Positions 9,787 to 19,712 of a stretch of 64,000 bases of DNA are shown here, piece after piece; position 1 is the first letter of the stretch, and each line of letters opens with the position of its first letter. Below the pieces are notes generated by a model. That model did not search any database. It was not told the DNA's origin and worked only from the letters and a program-made list of their open reading frames with translations. The position numbers were made by a program, and so were the translations under genes. The stretch is from contig JALGQZ010000005.1 in NCBI GenBank assembly GCA_023105745.1, positions 65,132,019 through 65,196,018 of the forward strand. The letters are read 5' to 3'. The stretch comes from Austropuccinia psidii. Taxonomy: Eukaryota > Basidiomycota > Pucciniomycetes > Pucciniales > Sphaerophragmiaceae.

Positions 9787-11595
9787 TGTGAGCCTTAGAG
9801 GTATTTTCATATACCCAAAAGACCACAAAAGATAAATTAAGACACAAATATAAATAAAATAAATTTATTTATATTATAAAAATAAAAATTAAAGTATAAA
9901 TACAAACTTATATTTAAAAATCAAAATTTAACTATAATTTAAAAATAAAATTACAATAAAATTTAAAATTATGAAATTATATTTTTACTTGTAAAATTTA
10001 AGTAAAAATGAATTTTTAATAAAAATTGTGAAATTAAAATATTTTTGGTAAAAAGTTATATAAAATATATTATAACTTTTTCTCCAATAAATAAACATAT
10101 AAAAATTATTTCATCATTTGATTCCTCATAAAAAATTAGGTGGGGTCACCTCTGAGTGAAATTTTTGTAACTCAACTCTAAATAAGCTTAAATTAAGTTT
10201 TTAGTATTTTCAATACAAAAGTTGAAGCTCCTCAAAGCTTTAATTTAATTCACACCACATATGGTATTAACCATCAACTTTTGTGTTAAAATTGAGGTGT
10301 TGTGTTTAGTTTAGAAGTTATGAGGAATGGAAGTATTTTCAATTGAACTCAATTGAAATGTCAAAATGTGCGCGTGTATTAAATAAGTGATCTTTGATTT
10401 ACATATGAGGTATCAACTATTACTGTATTGTACAGTACAATTCAATTGAATTACATATGTAAATTATAAGTATAATACATGATGAGGAATTAAAGGAAAA
10501 AAGAAATTGGAAAGATTAAAATTGGGGGGGAAAGGAACTCTAGCTCTAAGGGGGAGCCAGACCCCCAAAATCCTTTCTTACTGGCGTGGGATGTCAAAAT
10601 CCATGCAAAGGTTCATCACTTTTGGCCTGGAATTGAGTCACAGGGTCTGTGACTCAATTGATGATGAGGTTTTGATACCAACCAGGGTGGTTTTAACTGC
10701 TGCCAAGAGGGTAAAACTACCCTGAAGTTAAAACAATGTTAGTAAGAACAGTTTTAGCTGGTTTCTATGTCCCTTACACACATTCTGACGTGTTTTGAAG
10801 GCTCTAGACCAGGTATTGCTATAGTAATGGCTGATTTAAGGGTCTAAAATGGCTAAAAATGGCTTAAACCAGCCCTTTTTTGGTCTAAACCAGGGTTCAA
10901 TGATGCCATAATTAGCTTTTCTGTTGTCAGACTGTTTTTCACGACTGACAAGAGTAAATTTTACTTTTGGAGTAAGAAAATTGATGGCTATAAAAGAATG
11001 TCTTCTTTGCCCCACTTTTCTCTTCATGTTAGAATCTTTTCCTTTTATAATTAGCTTAAACACTGTTAAACCAATCAATGAAAGATTCCAACCACCTTTC
11101 TTAAATCATTTTAAACCCTTTAACCACGTGAAAAATCATTGTGATCATTGTTTGTAACTCTTATAATCATTTTTACCCCTGAACCACCCCATAAGTGAAT
11201 TAAAGCATCTTTCATCACTGTTAGCTTTGTCACTTTGTTTCCAAATTCACTCTGGTCACTTTTGGGCGTGTTTTCTCTTTAATATTCTTTTTAAAGACTT
11301 TGTTCTTTAATTGATTGCTTGTAGTTCTTTTCTCAATTAATTCCAATTGAAATTTCTTTTGTAGCCTTAAATATCTCTTGTAGAGTATTTTTGGATAAAT
11401 TTTTATTGTTGGTAAAACAATAAATCTTTATAATATTATTGTTTTATACTAATAAAGTTATAAAAAATAAACTTGGCGTGTTTTCTCTTAAAAATAATAT
11501 TTCTTACTAGTTTTAATTGATTTTTACCTTATACAAATTTTGAGGACAGGAAAAGTACTTGATTTTTAATCAAAGTTTCATATCCACACCTTACA
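9787..11595 (+). repeat. A1 3' LTR
   Basis: This 1809-bp partner of 1576-3400 begins TGTGAGCC and ends CACCTTACA. It is followed by the target duplication GTATT. It lacks the short AAGAA-type segment present near 3150 in the 5' copy. The palindrome ATTGTACAGTACAAT is at 10427-10441. Confidence 0.96.
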
Positions 11596-11600
11596 GTATT
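11596..11600. repeat. Target site duplication GTATT, right copy of A1
   Basis: This is identical to 1571-1575 and marks the right edge of the A1 insertion. Confidence 0.95.
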
Positions 11601-11834
11601 GGGTTTTCAGATATGACATAAAAGAGTCATATTTGTAGTTTTTGACAGTGAATTCAATGGTGGAATTAATTCAAAAATTTTATTCATTTTATTATTGGAT
11701 AATCAAAAATTCATGCTTTTTTGTGGCATTTTTACTTATTTTAAGACTATAATATTAATTCTTATTATTAAAATAAGTTCTGCAAAGTTTTACGTGGAAC
11801 TTTTGCATATTTGGTCATATCTCAAAGGCTCACA
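11601..11834 (-). repeat. Diverged family A solo LTR (minus), second part
   Basis: This is the remainder of the solo LTR that starts at 93. It ends ATCTCAAAGGCTCACA, matching the reverse complement of the family A LTR start (TGTGAGCCTTAGAGGTAT). The open frame at 11695-11892 crosses the LTR boundary and is not a gene. Confidence 0.65.
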
Positions 11835-12227
11835 CTTTCCTAAAATGGGGAAATTTCTCCAGTTAGTTAGTTTACTGTATTTATTCTTATGATCATTTTC
11901 TTGTAATTTTGAGAGTAAATACTGATATTCTTAAGTTAGTCATTTGTGCCCTTTTCTTTGCCTGTCAGTAGATCTTGGTGGTCATATCCTCTACTAATTC
12001 CATTTTTATTTCTCAAAGGTTAAAACAGTGATGAATGACTTAGTTGGTTTTCTCTTTGGCCATTGGCTCCTTTTCTCTTACTGTGTATATTTTGTGCTTT
12101 CACTTTTCTATATCAAAGAGTTGTGCTCTTATTATTATCTCTTTAATTCCTTTTCTAGTCTTCAAAATGAGCTCCCTTATTACTGAGTTCCAGTCCACTC
12201 TTTTTATTCCAAAGAGCCCCTGTCAAA
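11835..12227 (+). repeat. 5' LTR of old element O, second fragment
   Basis: This aligns along its length with 30651-31026. Landmarks are CTTTGCCTGTCAGT, TTTTCTCTTACTG and TATTTTGT. It ends AGCCCCTGTCAAA where the 3' LTR ends TCCCCTGTGACA. Divergence is high and includes indels, as expected of the oldest layer of the stack. Confidence 0.75.
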
Positions 12228-12870
12228 TTAGATTAGTTAATTCATAATTTATTCTTTCATTTTTTTCTTTTCTTTTTTATTTTTGGAATACTTCATTAAT
12301 CAATTATGACATTCCTATTTCCTGAAATGATTTTTATCCAATAATATCAATTTTTACTCATTCTTTTACTCATGAAAATTGGTTTCTCTTGATAATTCTT
12401 TTTAATATTTATCAAATTTCCTTTTCTCTTAAAATTTTCTGGCCAATAATTTCTAGTCAATTTTTATTCCATTCATATTTCTTTCAGGTAACATATTAAT
12501 TTCAATTTTTCAAATTGGTCATAAAATTAATTTCATCCACAATCTCCATTTGTTAGAATTTATATCTGATTTTTTCTTCAAGAATTTTGACTCACAGAAA
12601 TATTTCATTTGATTTTGACTTTTATTGATTTATTTCTAATTCAAAGGATTGATTTAACTGAAGATTTTGTTTACTTACTTTGGCTTGTTGATGGATTTGA
12701 CTCAAGAAATCATTTAATTTGATTTATTTTCCTCAAGAAATTTTTCATTTTTGATTTTTACCTCACAATATTGATTTTTATTTGACTTCAAGATTCCCAT
12801 ATTTGATTTTACTCAAGTTTCTCATGTTCAAATTTTGATATTATATTAATTTTTGTTTTATTTCATTCTG
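12228..12870 (+). other. O untranslated leader, no gene seen
   Basis: This T-rich sequence lies between the 5' LTR of O and the first recognisable gag codons. No clear primer-binding site remains next to the LTR. No gene or structured repeat was recognised. The open frame 12044-12247 overlaps the LTR end and is not coding. Confidence 0.5.
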
Positions 12871-13922
12871 AAATCACAAAAGGCCAACACTAACCTCCTG
12901 AAAAACAGACAAGATCTAAGGCCAGAACTCAAGCTGTTCTCCCTCCAACACAAAGAGTACCTCTCAATGGGACACCAGAAGTTCCTCAACTTAGAGCTCA
13001 TTTGAATAGAGGACAAATTATGGAAGGAAAAGAACCATCCAGGAAGGAAGAAGGGGGTCCCAGAAGATCAATATATTTCTCAGGAGCTGTTGTCACTTTT
13101 CCTGGCATGTTAAATACCTCTTTTAAAGGTCTTGGTGAAGATTTTGAAGAGGAGGAGGACAATTTTGTGGAAGTGGAAGAGTCTGAATATACTGAGGTTT
13201 TCCCTGCTTCTATGGAAGATTCTGAAGATAATGGAGTACCAACTCTTGCCCAGTCTAGTGAATCTTCCTATCATCAGTCTTACCCATCTCCATTGGACAT
13301 CATTCATAATGTGACTCAGATTATGGCCAATATTCAAGCAGCTTCAAGACTCAATCTATAAAAGCACTATACTTCTCTAATATGGCTCCACCCTCCAAAG
13401 TCAGAAGTTTTATTCAGCCCTTCCAGATGATTTTCCATAATTACTGGTAAATTTCCTTCTTAATACAAGAAGAAAGCTCTTTATGCCACATCATTTCTCA
13501 TTGGAAGGGCTGGAAAATGGATTTAGCCTGAGCCTTCAAATCTTACCAATCAAAACCCAAGCTACCTCCTCAATAATTGGGCACTATTTGAATACCAACT
13601 CTGAAACTTATTTGGGGGCCCAAATGAAGTTATAAAAGCTGAAGAAGAGTTGGATTCCTTAAGAATGAAGGAAGGAGGGAAAATTTCTTTATGCATTTCC
13701 CATTTTAGAAGTTTTATTTCAAGAATTGTGGATTGGGGTGAAAGGGAATTTATGAATCATTATAGGAAGGGAGTGTAATTCCAGAATTTTGAATCAATTG
13801 GCATCCAATCCTTCAATTATTTATTTTCTTCAAGACTTAATGGATTTTACAATGGAGCTTGATACCAGGCACCATGAGAGGCAGAAGGAGAAGAATCATT
13901 TTCAATAAAAAAAGACAGAAGC
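12871..13922 (+). pseudogene. O gag, N-terminal part, decayed
   Basis: The longest intact piece is the frame of 13002-13361. It includes an acidic stretch (EDFEEEEDNFVEVEE) and IMANIQAASRLNL, in the style of rust Gypsy gag proteins I recognise from memory. Coding continues in shifted frames with traces of VRSFIQPFQMIFHN and later a capsid-like region, up to the insertion point of the family B solo LTR. Frameshifts and stops throughout show it is dead. The continuation lies at 15303. Confidence 0.65.
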
Positions 13923-13927
13923 CTCAA
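13923..13927. repeat. Target site duplication CTCAA, left copy
   Basis: CTCAA precedes the diverged family B LTR. The same five bases follow it at 15303-15307. Confidence 0.8.
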
Positions 13928-15302
13928 TTCCAGGATTACTCTATAATATAGTACTCAAAAAACTATAATTTTGAGTGTAAAATATAAAAAATTATTTATA
14001 ATAAGCCTGTGGGTTTAAAAATAGAGGGCTTTGGTAAAATAGTGTTGGTGAGTGCTGCTGAAAGCCCTGGGTGAAATTATTTCCAGTTGACTAACTATAA
14101 CAATTACTGAATTTTCAAGACTAATATAATAGCTTATTATTTTCCTAGGGTGTAATTTTCTCTCCAATTATACTACTCAGGAATTTAAGATCAGGATGGG
14201 TATTCCTCTTTTGGGAAGAGGAAGTTCCCTTTTTATCCTGAAGAGGGGTGGAAGGACTTCTATTCCTTACGAAATAGAAAGTGTGAGATAAATTTTCACT
14301 CTAATTGTTGGGCTTTTCACTTAAAAATCACACTATGACCTGTATGGGGGCCAGATGTGGCTTTGAAACCACATCTGGTCACCTTTCCCCAATACAGGGT
14401 GAAGGGTTTAACTTGGGGTCCTCACAGGTGTGTTCTGACTTGTCAGTTGTGTAGAAAGCTGTACAGAAAATGTAAGTGGAGCCCATATTAGTCATACTAT
14501 GAGGTATTTAAGTATAAAAAAAATTTTTTGTCACTTTGACACCTCATTATCATAGCTATGGGGTAGTATCCCATAGTATTGGGATTTTGACCTTAAAACT
14601 TCCATATCCTTTTTATTTTTGAAGATATAGGGCTTGAAACTGTTTCATTTTGTATTCCTTTCTTAGTTATACACAATTTTCACTCCTTTGGTATGCCTAA
14701 CATTGAGTTCATCATTGCTATACAGGTTTTAAATTTCATTATTGGAATTTGGATTTCTGATAAAACCTGTATCAAGTTATTATCTTGAATAAATCTTGTT
14801 CTAGAGGCAATAAAAGCATGAAAAGAGTACCATTAGAGAGCTCAGAGTCTGATATTTTAAAAAAGACAATTTGGGTATCTCACACTAACTCTTTAGGAGC
14901 TATATTAGAGGTGAATATTTGTTCACCTTGATTTGGCTTATATTTTTCTATAACTTTACTTTTGATGCTAGTTCCATTTGGCTTATACCATTTAATAACC
15001 CTTACTGAGAGCTTCAATTTGAGAAGCCATTTTATGGGGCTCTGCCTGTTTTTCTAAATTTTGGACAAGAGGTGAAAGTGAAGTTTTATGCTCAGTTCTT
15101 GTTTTGAGCTGGAGTAACTTTGCCATTCCTTTTCCTATGGTTATTAGAGCTTTATATTTGGAAAGAGGTTACTTTCCTCTTTATTTTGAGTTCTATTATG
15201 AGATATCTTGGCTCAGGTCACTTTCACTGGGTATTTTTCTCGCTCATTTGTTTGTGGTCTTGATATCATGCTTGTGCTCTGGTTTGGAGTCACAGGCTGA
15301 CA
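13928..15302 (-). repeat. Diverged family B solo LTR in O gag
   Basis: This 1375-bp sequence starts TTCCAGGATTAC, where the B LTR has TGTCAGGATGAA. It ends GTCACAGGCTGACA, exactly like the B1 LTRs. Shared blocks include GAAAGCCCTGGGTG, TTTTATCCTGAA, the CCAGATGTGG...CCACATCTGG hairpin, GAGGTGAATATTTGTTCACC and TCATGCTTGTGCTCTGGTTT. The flanking CTCAA duplication shows it is a single-LTR insertion, presumably left by recombination between two LTRs. The open frame 15104-15367 inside it is not a gene. It is orientated as in B1. Confidence 0.88.
14339..14399. repeat. Nested hairpin in diverged family B LTR
   Basis: Inner arms CCAGATGTGG (14351-14360) and CCACATCTGG (14369-14378) are perfect 10-bp complements around CTTTGAAA. 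Outer arms start CCTGTAT (14339) and end CAATACAGGG (14399), partly paired. The structure is preserved in this much-changed copy. Confidence 0.7.
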
Positions 15303-15890
15303 CTCAAAGTCAAGTTCTTCTCATACTAAAATCCTTCAAGTTCAAGTCACAAGAAGAAGAAATTTAAGGTTCAAAATAGGGACAAGCCCTATTATTCCCT
15401 CCTAAATAATGACCACAGGTCAATGGGTTCTTCAAAGGAAATAATATTGAAGGAGGACTTGTGTGCCTATTGTGGTTGAAATAATGGTCTTTAGGCTTGT
15501 ATCAAAAGGCCTCAAAACTAGCTTTCCCAGCCAGGGAATAACCTGGGTGAACCTTATTCTGTGTTCAATAGTATTTACTATTTTCCACCCAGAGAAAAAT
15601 TGTGCATTCTGAATACTGGTTTCAAAAATTCTCTTGAATCTTTTGTTTCTTCTTCTCTCTATGGAATGTTTTACTTTATTCTCATTGATTATGGGGTTAC
15701 CAACTCCTTTATTTAAAATAAGTTTGCTCACAAGTAATCTTTGACCATGTCAGAACTCCCAGAGGAGATTTCTATTATCATTCTGGACTCCTCAGAGTCC
15801 CTTTTCTTATTTGTGACTCACAATACTAAATATGTGCTTGAGTTCTTTCTTTCCCAAGCTTTAAATGGGAATTTTTGGTCATCAATACTC
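15303..15890 (+). pseudogene. O gag C-terminus and protease start, decayed
   Basis: After the CTCAA duplication the O coding sequence resumes with a Ser/Lys-rich stretch (SQSQVLLILKSFKFKSQEEE). A wrecked zinc-knuckle region follows near 15455-15545, then traces of protease sequence up to the B1 insertion at 15891. No frame is open for long. The assignment rests on collinearity with 12871-13922 on the left and 25573 onward on the right. Confidence 0.5.
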
Positions 15891-15895
15891 CCAAG
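15891..15895. repeat. Target site duplication CCAAG, left copy of B1
   Basis: CCAAG precedes TGTCAGG at the left end of B1 and is repeated at 25568-25572. Confidence 0.95.
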
Positions 15896-17319
15896 TGTCA
15901 GGATGAAACTATGAAAGAGTGGTAATGTAGGCTATTTACAACTCAAACTATGTTTGTGACACGGTAAAAATGCTTTAAAAGATAATAAAGTTGATGATAA
16001 AGGATTAAATTAAGATATTAAGGGCTTTACTATAGAGATATAGTGGTGGTGAGCGCTGTTGAAAGCCCTGGGTGCAGCTTTACCTGTTGGTTTACAATAA
16101 TCTTTAATTTAAGAGTATACCTGATTATTAACCAAGAGTAAAACTGTTTTTTACAGTTTACTACGTAGGTTATTCAAAAGCAGGATGAGGAAAGGCTTTT
16201 CGCTGTGAAAAGCCCTCCTTTTATCCTGAAATTGAGGTGGAAAGGCTGCTAGACCTTTCCACGTAGAGGAAGTGAAGATTTTTCACTCTCTATGACAGGA
16301 TTGTGGTTTGCAAACAGTCTGTATACCCTGTATTGGGCTCAGATGTGGTTTTGAAACCACATCTGGGCGGTTTTCATCAATACAGGGTGAAATTTTTCAT
16401 CTGGGGACCTCACAGCCTGATTCTGACGTGTATGACGCGTAGAATGCTGTACAGAACCTGTATGGGACCCCAGTATTGACTGACATATGAGGTATTGAAG
16501 TAGAAACATGCTTCTTCCTCTATTTGACACCTCATATTCATGGTTATGGGATATTATCCCATGGTAAGGCTGTATCTGACAGCAGGTGGGATTTTGACCT
16601 TAAAATGGTCATAACTCTATCAGTTTTTGAGATATCAAGCTCAAATTTGGTTCATTGAATAGCTCTGTATGAGCTCTACACAATGGTACCCAACTTGACA
16701 TGGTTATCATTAAATATGACAAAGTTATCCCATGTACAAGTATTTTTGTACATTGGCATGGTCTGGGCAAAAGCTGTATTAAGCTTGTTTGGCCAATAAC
16801 TTCTGTTGTAGTTGAGCTATGAGGAAATGGATGGCACCATCAGATATCCCTGATTGTGCTCTTTCCAAAAAGACCCCACTTTAGGTATCTCACACTAAAA
16901 CTGTAGAAGTTAGATGAGAGGTGAATGTTTTGTTCACCCTTATTTGGTCTGAATTTGACCATAACTCAAGTAATACTGGTGCTAGCTCAGTTTGGCTAGC
17001 ACCATTAGATAGCCCTGGCTTAGAGCTTCATTTGGAATACCCATTTGATGGGGTTAAGCCTCTCCTTCTAGATTTTAGATGAGAGGTGAAAATTAAGGTT
17101 TATGCTCAGCAATAACTTTGAGCAGGAATAACTTTGTTATTTCTTGTCCTATGGTGATGGGACTTATATTTTCAGAAAGAGGTGAGTTTCCTCTTTCTTT
17201 TGATACCTTTTGAGCTAATTTGGCTCAGCTCCATTTTTTGGTGGTATTTTGGCTATACCATTGGTTTATGGTATTTTGGCTGTCATGCTTGTGCTCTGGT
17301 TTTGAGTCACAGGCTGACA
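15896..17319 (-). repeat. B1 3' LTR
   Basis: This 1424-bp LTR on the + strand begins TGTCAGG and ends GGCTGACA. The ends form the perfect inverted repeat TGTCAG/CTGACA. It contains the nested hairpin at 16326-16387 and the motif GCTGTACAGAACCTGTA at 16446-16462. The small open frames within it are not genes. Confidence 0.96.
16326..16387. repeat. Nested hairpin in B1 3' LTR
   Basis: Inner arms CAGATGTGGTTT (16340-16351) and AAACCACATCTG (16354-16365) are perfect 12-bp complements with a 2-base spacer. Outer arms CCCTGTATTG (16326-16335) and CAATACAGGG (16378-16387) are perfect 10-bp complements. It could form a cruciform or an RNA stem in the LTR transcript. Confidence 0.85.
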
Positions 17320-17321
17320 TA

Positions 17322-17331
17322 CCCTCCCTCT
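17322..17331 (-). other. B1 polypurine tract
   Basis: On the minus strand AGAGGGAGGG, followed by TA, lies directly before the 3' LTR (TGTCAG). This is the expected plus-strand primer site. It overlaps no coding sequence, since ORF2 ends at 17344. Confidence 0.8.
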
Positions 17332-17343
17332 AAAAAAGGCTCA

Positions 17344-19705
17344 TCATGGATGAGACTGCTCAGTCCTCCTAGAGGCTCTAAATCTCCTTAAATGAAGGTT
17401 TCCATCTGGTATGGCATCCTCTGCCAACCATTTGTCTTTGTCAGCTGTCTGGTTCTTGAATCTGACTAGATATTGTCTCTGATCCTTCCCATTAAGTCTG
17501 ATTTTTCTGGCCCTGATGATTTTACTCACATGTCCAGGAGATTCTTCTACTTCCACTATTTCTGGTGGAGTGATGTTTTTCTTCCTGGAGGGGAATTTAT
17601 CCTCCTCTGTTTGGAAGTATGGTTTGACCAGGCTTACTGGAAAGACTGGGTGTTTCCTAGAAAACTCCTCAGTGAGCTTGACCTCTACTGCATTCTTCCC
17701 TATCAACTTAATGATAGTGAAGGGCCCTACAAATGAGTCTCTCATTTTCTTGGGTCCTTCGAGATTGTTAAAGTTCAGTGTAGATACTAACACCTGGTCC
17801 CCTTCCTTGAAGTCAGGTTCCATATGTGATTTGTCCCACCTTTGCTTGCTATACTCTTTGGCCTCAGCTATGCATTTGGCAGCAGTATCACAGGCTTTCT
17901 TCCACATATCATGGAAGTCTTTGGCTGTGGGGTGGATGGTCAGAAGATTTTTCTTCAAGTGATCCACAGGCAACAGGGGATTCCACCCTTTCTCTACCAG
18001 TGCAGGTGTTTTTCCTGTGGTAGAGTGCTGGCTTGTATTATAAGCTAGTTGGACTGCTGGTAAGAGGGTGACCCAATCATGGGTGTATCCCTCATGGTCC
18101 TTGTATTCCATGCCATAGGCACAGAACCTCCTGAGGATGTCCTCCATTGTTTGGATCATCCGCTCAGCTAGGCCATCTGTTTGTGGATGGTAAGCTGTGG
18201 AAAAAGCAAGCTTGGTGCCAAGCATGTCATATAAATTGGTCCAAAATTCAGATGTGAATTTTGGGTCCCTGTCACTAATTATGATCTTGGGGACCCCACA
18301 GGTGGATATGATGTTATTCCAAAATAACAGAGCAGTGTCCATGGCTGTGTCCTCTTTATGGCATGGTAGACATCTCATTCTCTTGCTGAACCTATCAACT
18401 ATGATTAAGCAGGCATTGTAGTTTTCTTTGCCTCCTGGGACAAGTCCTGTGACCCAGTCCATGTTGATGGTTTCCCATGGGTGTTTGGGTTCTTCTATGT
18501 GTTGAAGCAACCCATATTTCTTCCCATGTTTTCTATTTGCCTTTTGGCATCTTTCACAAGTGTTGATGTATTCACTCAACTCTTGCTCCCACTTGGGCCA
18601 CCAAGCTGTGCTTGCTACCCTCTCTTTAGTCCTGTCCTCACTCATGTGTCCCATATAGGGGCAGTCATGGCATTCCTGCAGTATTAAAGAGATGTGGTCT
18701 CTGTCTATCACTGTGAGTGCACTGGTGTGCTTTTCTCTGTGATAAATCAGGCTATCTATAAGGAAGAATTTATTGTCCTTATAGGCCCTCAACCAGGGTT
18801 CCTCCAGCTGGGTTTCCAGTTGTGGGCTCCTGTATTTTTGTTGAAGGAGTTGGAGTAGTATGCTACACTGTTTGTGTTTAGCATATGATTTCAGTACTGC
18901 ATTGAAAAATTCATTTTGCAGTTCTGAGGAACTTATTCCCAGTATGGGGGTTTCTGTCCCTTCTGAATCAGTGTTTCCACTGTCAAGGGTACCACTCCCT
19001 GGTGCCCATTCAGAGAATCTGAAGTTCTTTTTCCTATTTATTTCCATAAAATGGATAGGAATTTTTGCAGCAACTTCAGGTTCATAAGCTGGATTGCTTT
19101 TGACATTGTCCAGTGGCCATCTGCTAAGACCATCTGCATTGGTATGGCTTTTACCTTCTTTGTATATGATGGTCATGTTCCCTCTATACTCCTGGATGGC
19201 TATTTGCCATCTCAGCATGTGTCTATTAGTAGTCTTCATGTTTAGTAAAGACTTCAAGGCTGTGCAGTCTGTGTAGACTTCAAAGACTGCACCCTCCAAA
19301 TAATAATGGAGTTTTTCTAGAGCCCAGACTAGACATAGACATTCTGTCTGGGTGGCCCCATACCTGGCTTCTGAATCTTTCAGCTGCCTGGAGATGTAAC
19401 ATATTACACCTTCTCTTGGTTCACCATCCACAATTTGTCTTTGGTGAAGGGCTGCTCCCAAGCCTTGGCTGCATGCTGCATCTATATATAACTTGAATGG
19501 TAGTTCAAAGTCAGGCAAGATGAGCACAGGTGCATTTGTGAGCTCATATATGATCCTCTCATATGCATCCCTCCTTTCCTTGGTTATTTCAAAAACTACA
19601 TCCTTTGAGCATAACTTGTATAAACTACTAGTTATGTGGGCAAAGTTTTTGATGTGGTTTCTATAGTAGCTAGCAAATCCAAGGAAAGATTGCATCTCTT
19701 TGATG
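17344..19705 (-). CDS. B1 ORF2, RNase H, integrase and chromodomain part
   Basis: This open frame of about 780 residues continues pol after the frameshift near 19706-19712. RNase H shows [28 protein letters not shown] and [12 protein letters not shown]. Integrase shows the HHCC zinc region (CHDCPYMGH then TCERCQ) and the D, D, E core: [19 protein letters not shown] and [14 protein letters not shown]. The C-terminal part [19 protein letters not shown] followed by [10 protein letters not shown] is chromodomain-like, as in A1. No stop interrupts it. It would cleave the RNA template and integrate the DNA copy in the nucleus. Confidence 0.93.
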
Positions 19706-19712
19706 TTTTTTT
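19706..19712 (-). other. B1 single-base frameshift in poly-A run
   Basis: The minus strand has seven A here. The gag-RT frame carries on into [13 protein letters not shown] and stops at 19670, while the adjacent frame reads [15 protein letters not shown]1 at the matching site keeps one frame ([15 protein letters not shown]). One extra A would explain it. It may be a real indel or a sequencing error in a homopolymer. Confidence 0.85.

Larger units (their letters stand above)
1576..11595 (+). mobile_element. Full-length Ty3/Gypsy chromovirus-like retrotransposon A1
   Basis: A complete LTR retrotransposon of 10,020 bp: 5' LTR 1576-3400, primer-binding region from 3401, spliced ORF1, gag-pol ORF2, polypurine tract at 9776-9786, 3' LTR 9787-11595, and a perfect 5-bp TSD (GTATT). 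Domain order is gag with zinc knuckle, aspartic protease, RT, RNase H, integrase, chromodomain, which is the Ty3/Gypsy order. Two stops in ORF1, six in ORF2 and a changed protease motif make it non-autonomous today. The LTRs differ at scattered sites, most densely in their first few hundred bases. A1 sits inside an older, opposite-strand solo LTR of its own family. Confidence 0.97.

Noticed and set aside
13002..13361. Stand-alone acidic host protein
   Set aside because: It sits in line with a decayed Gypsy gag, flanked by matching gag traces and the O LTR, so it is gag.
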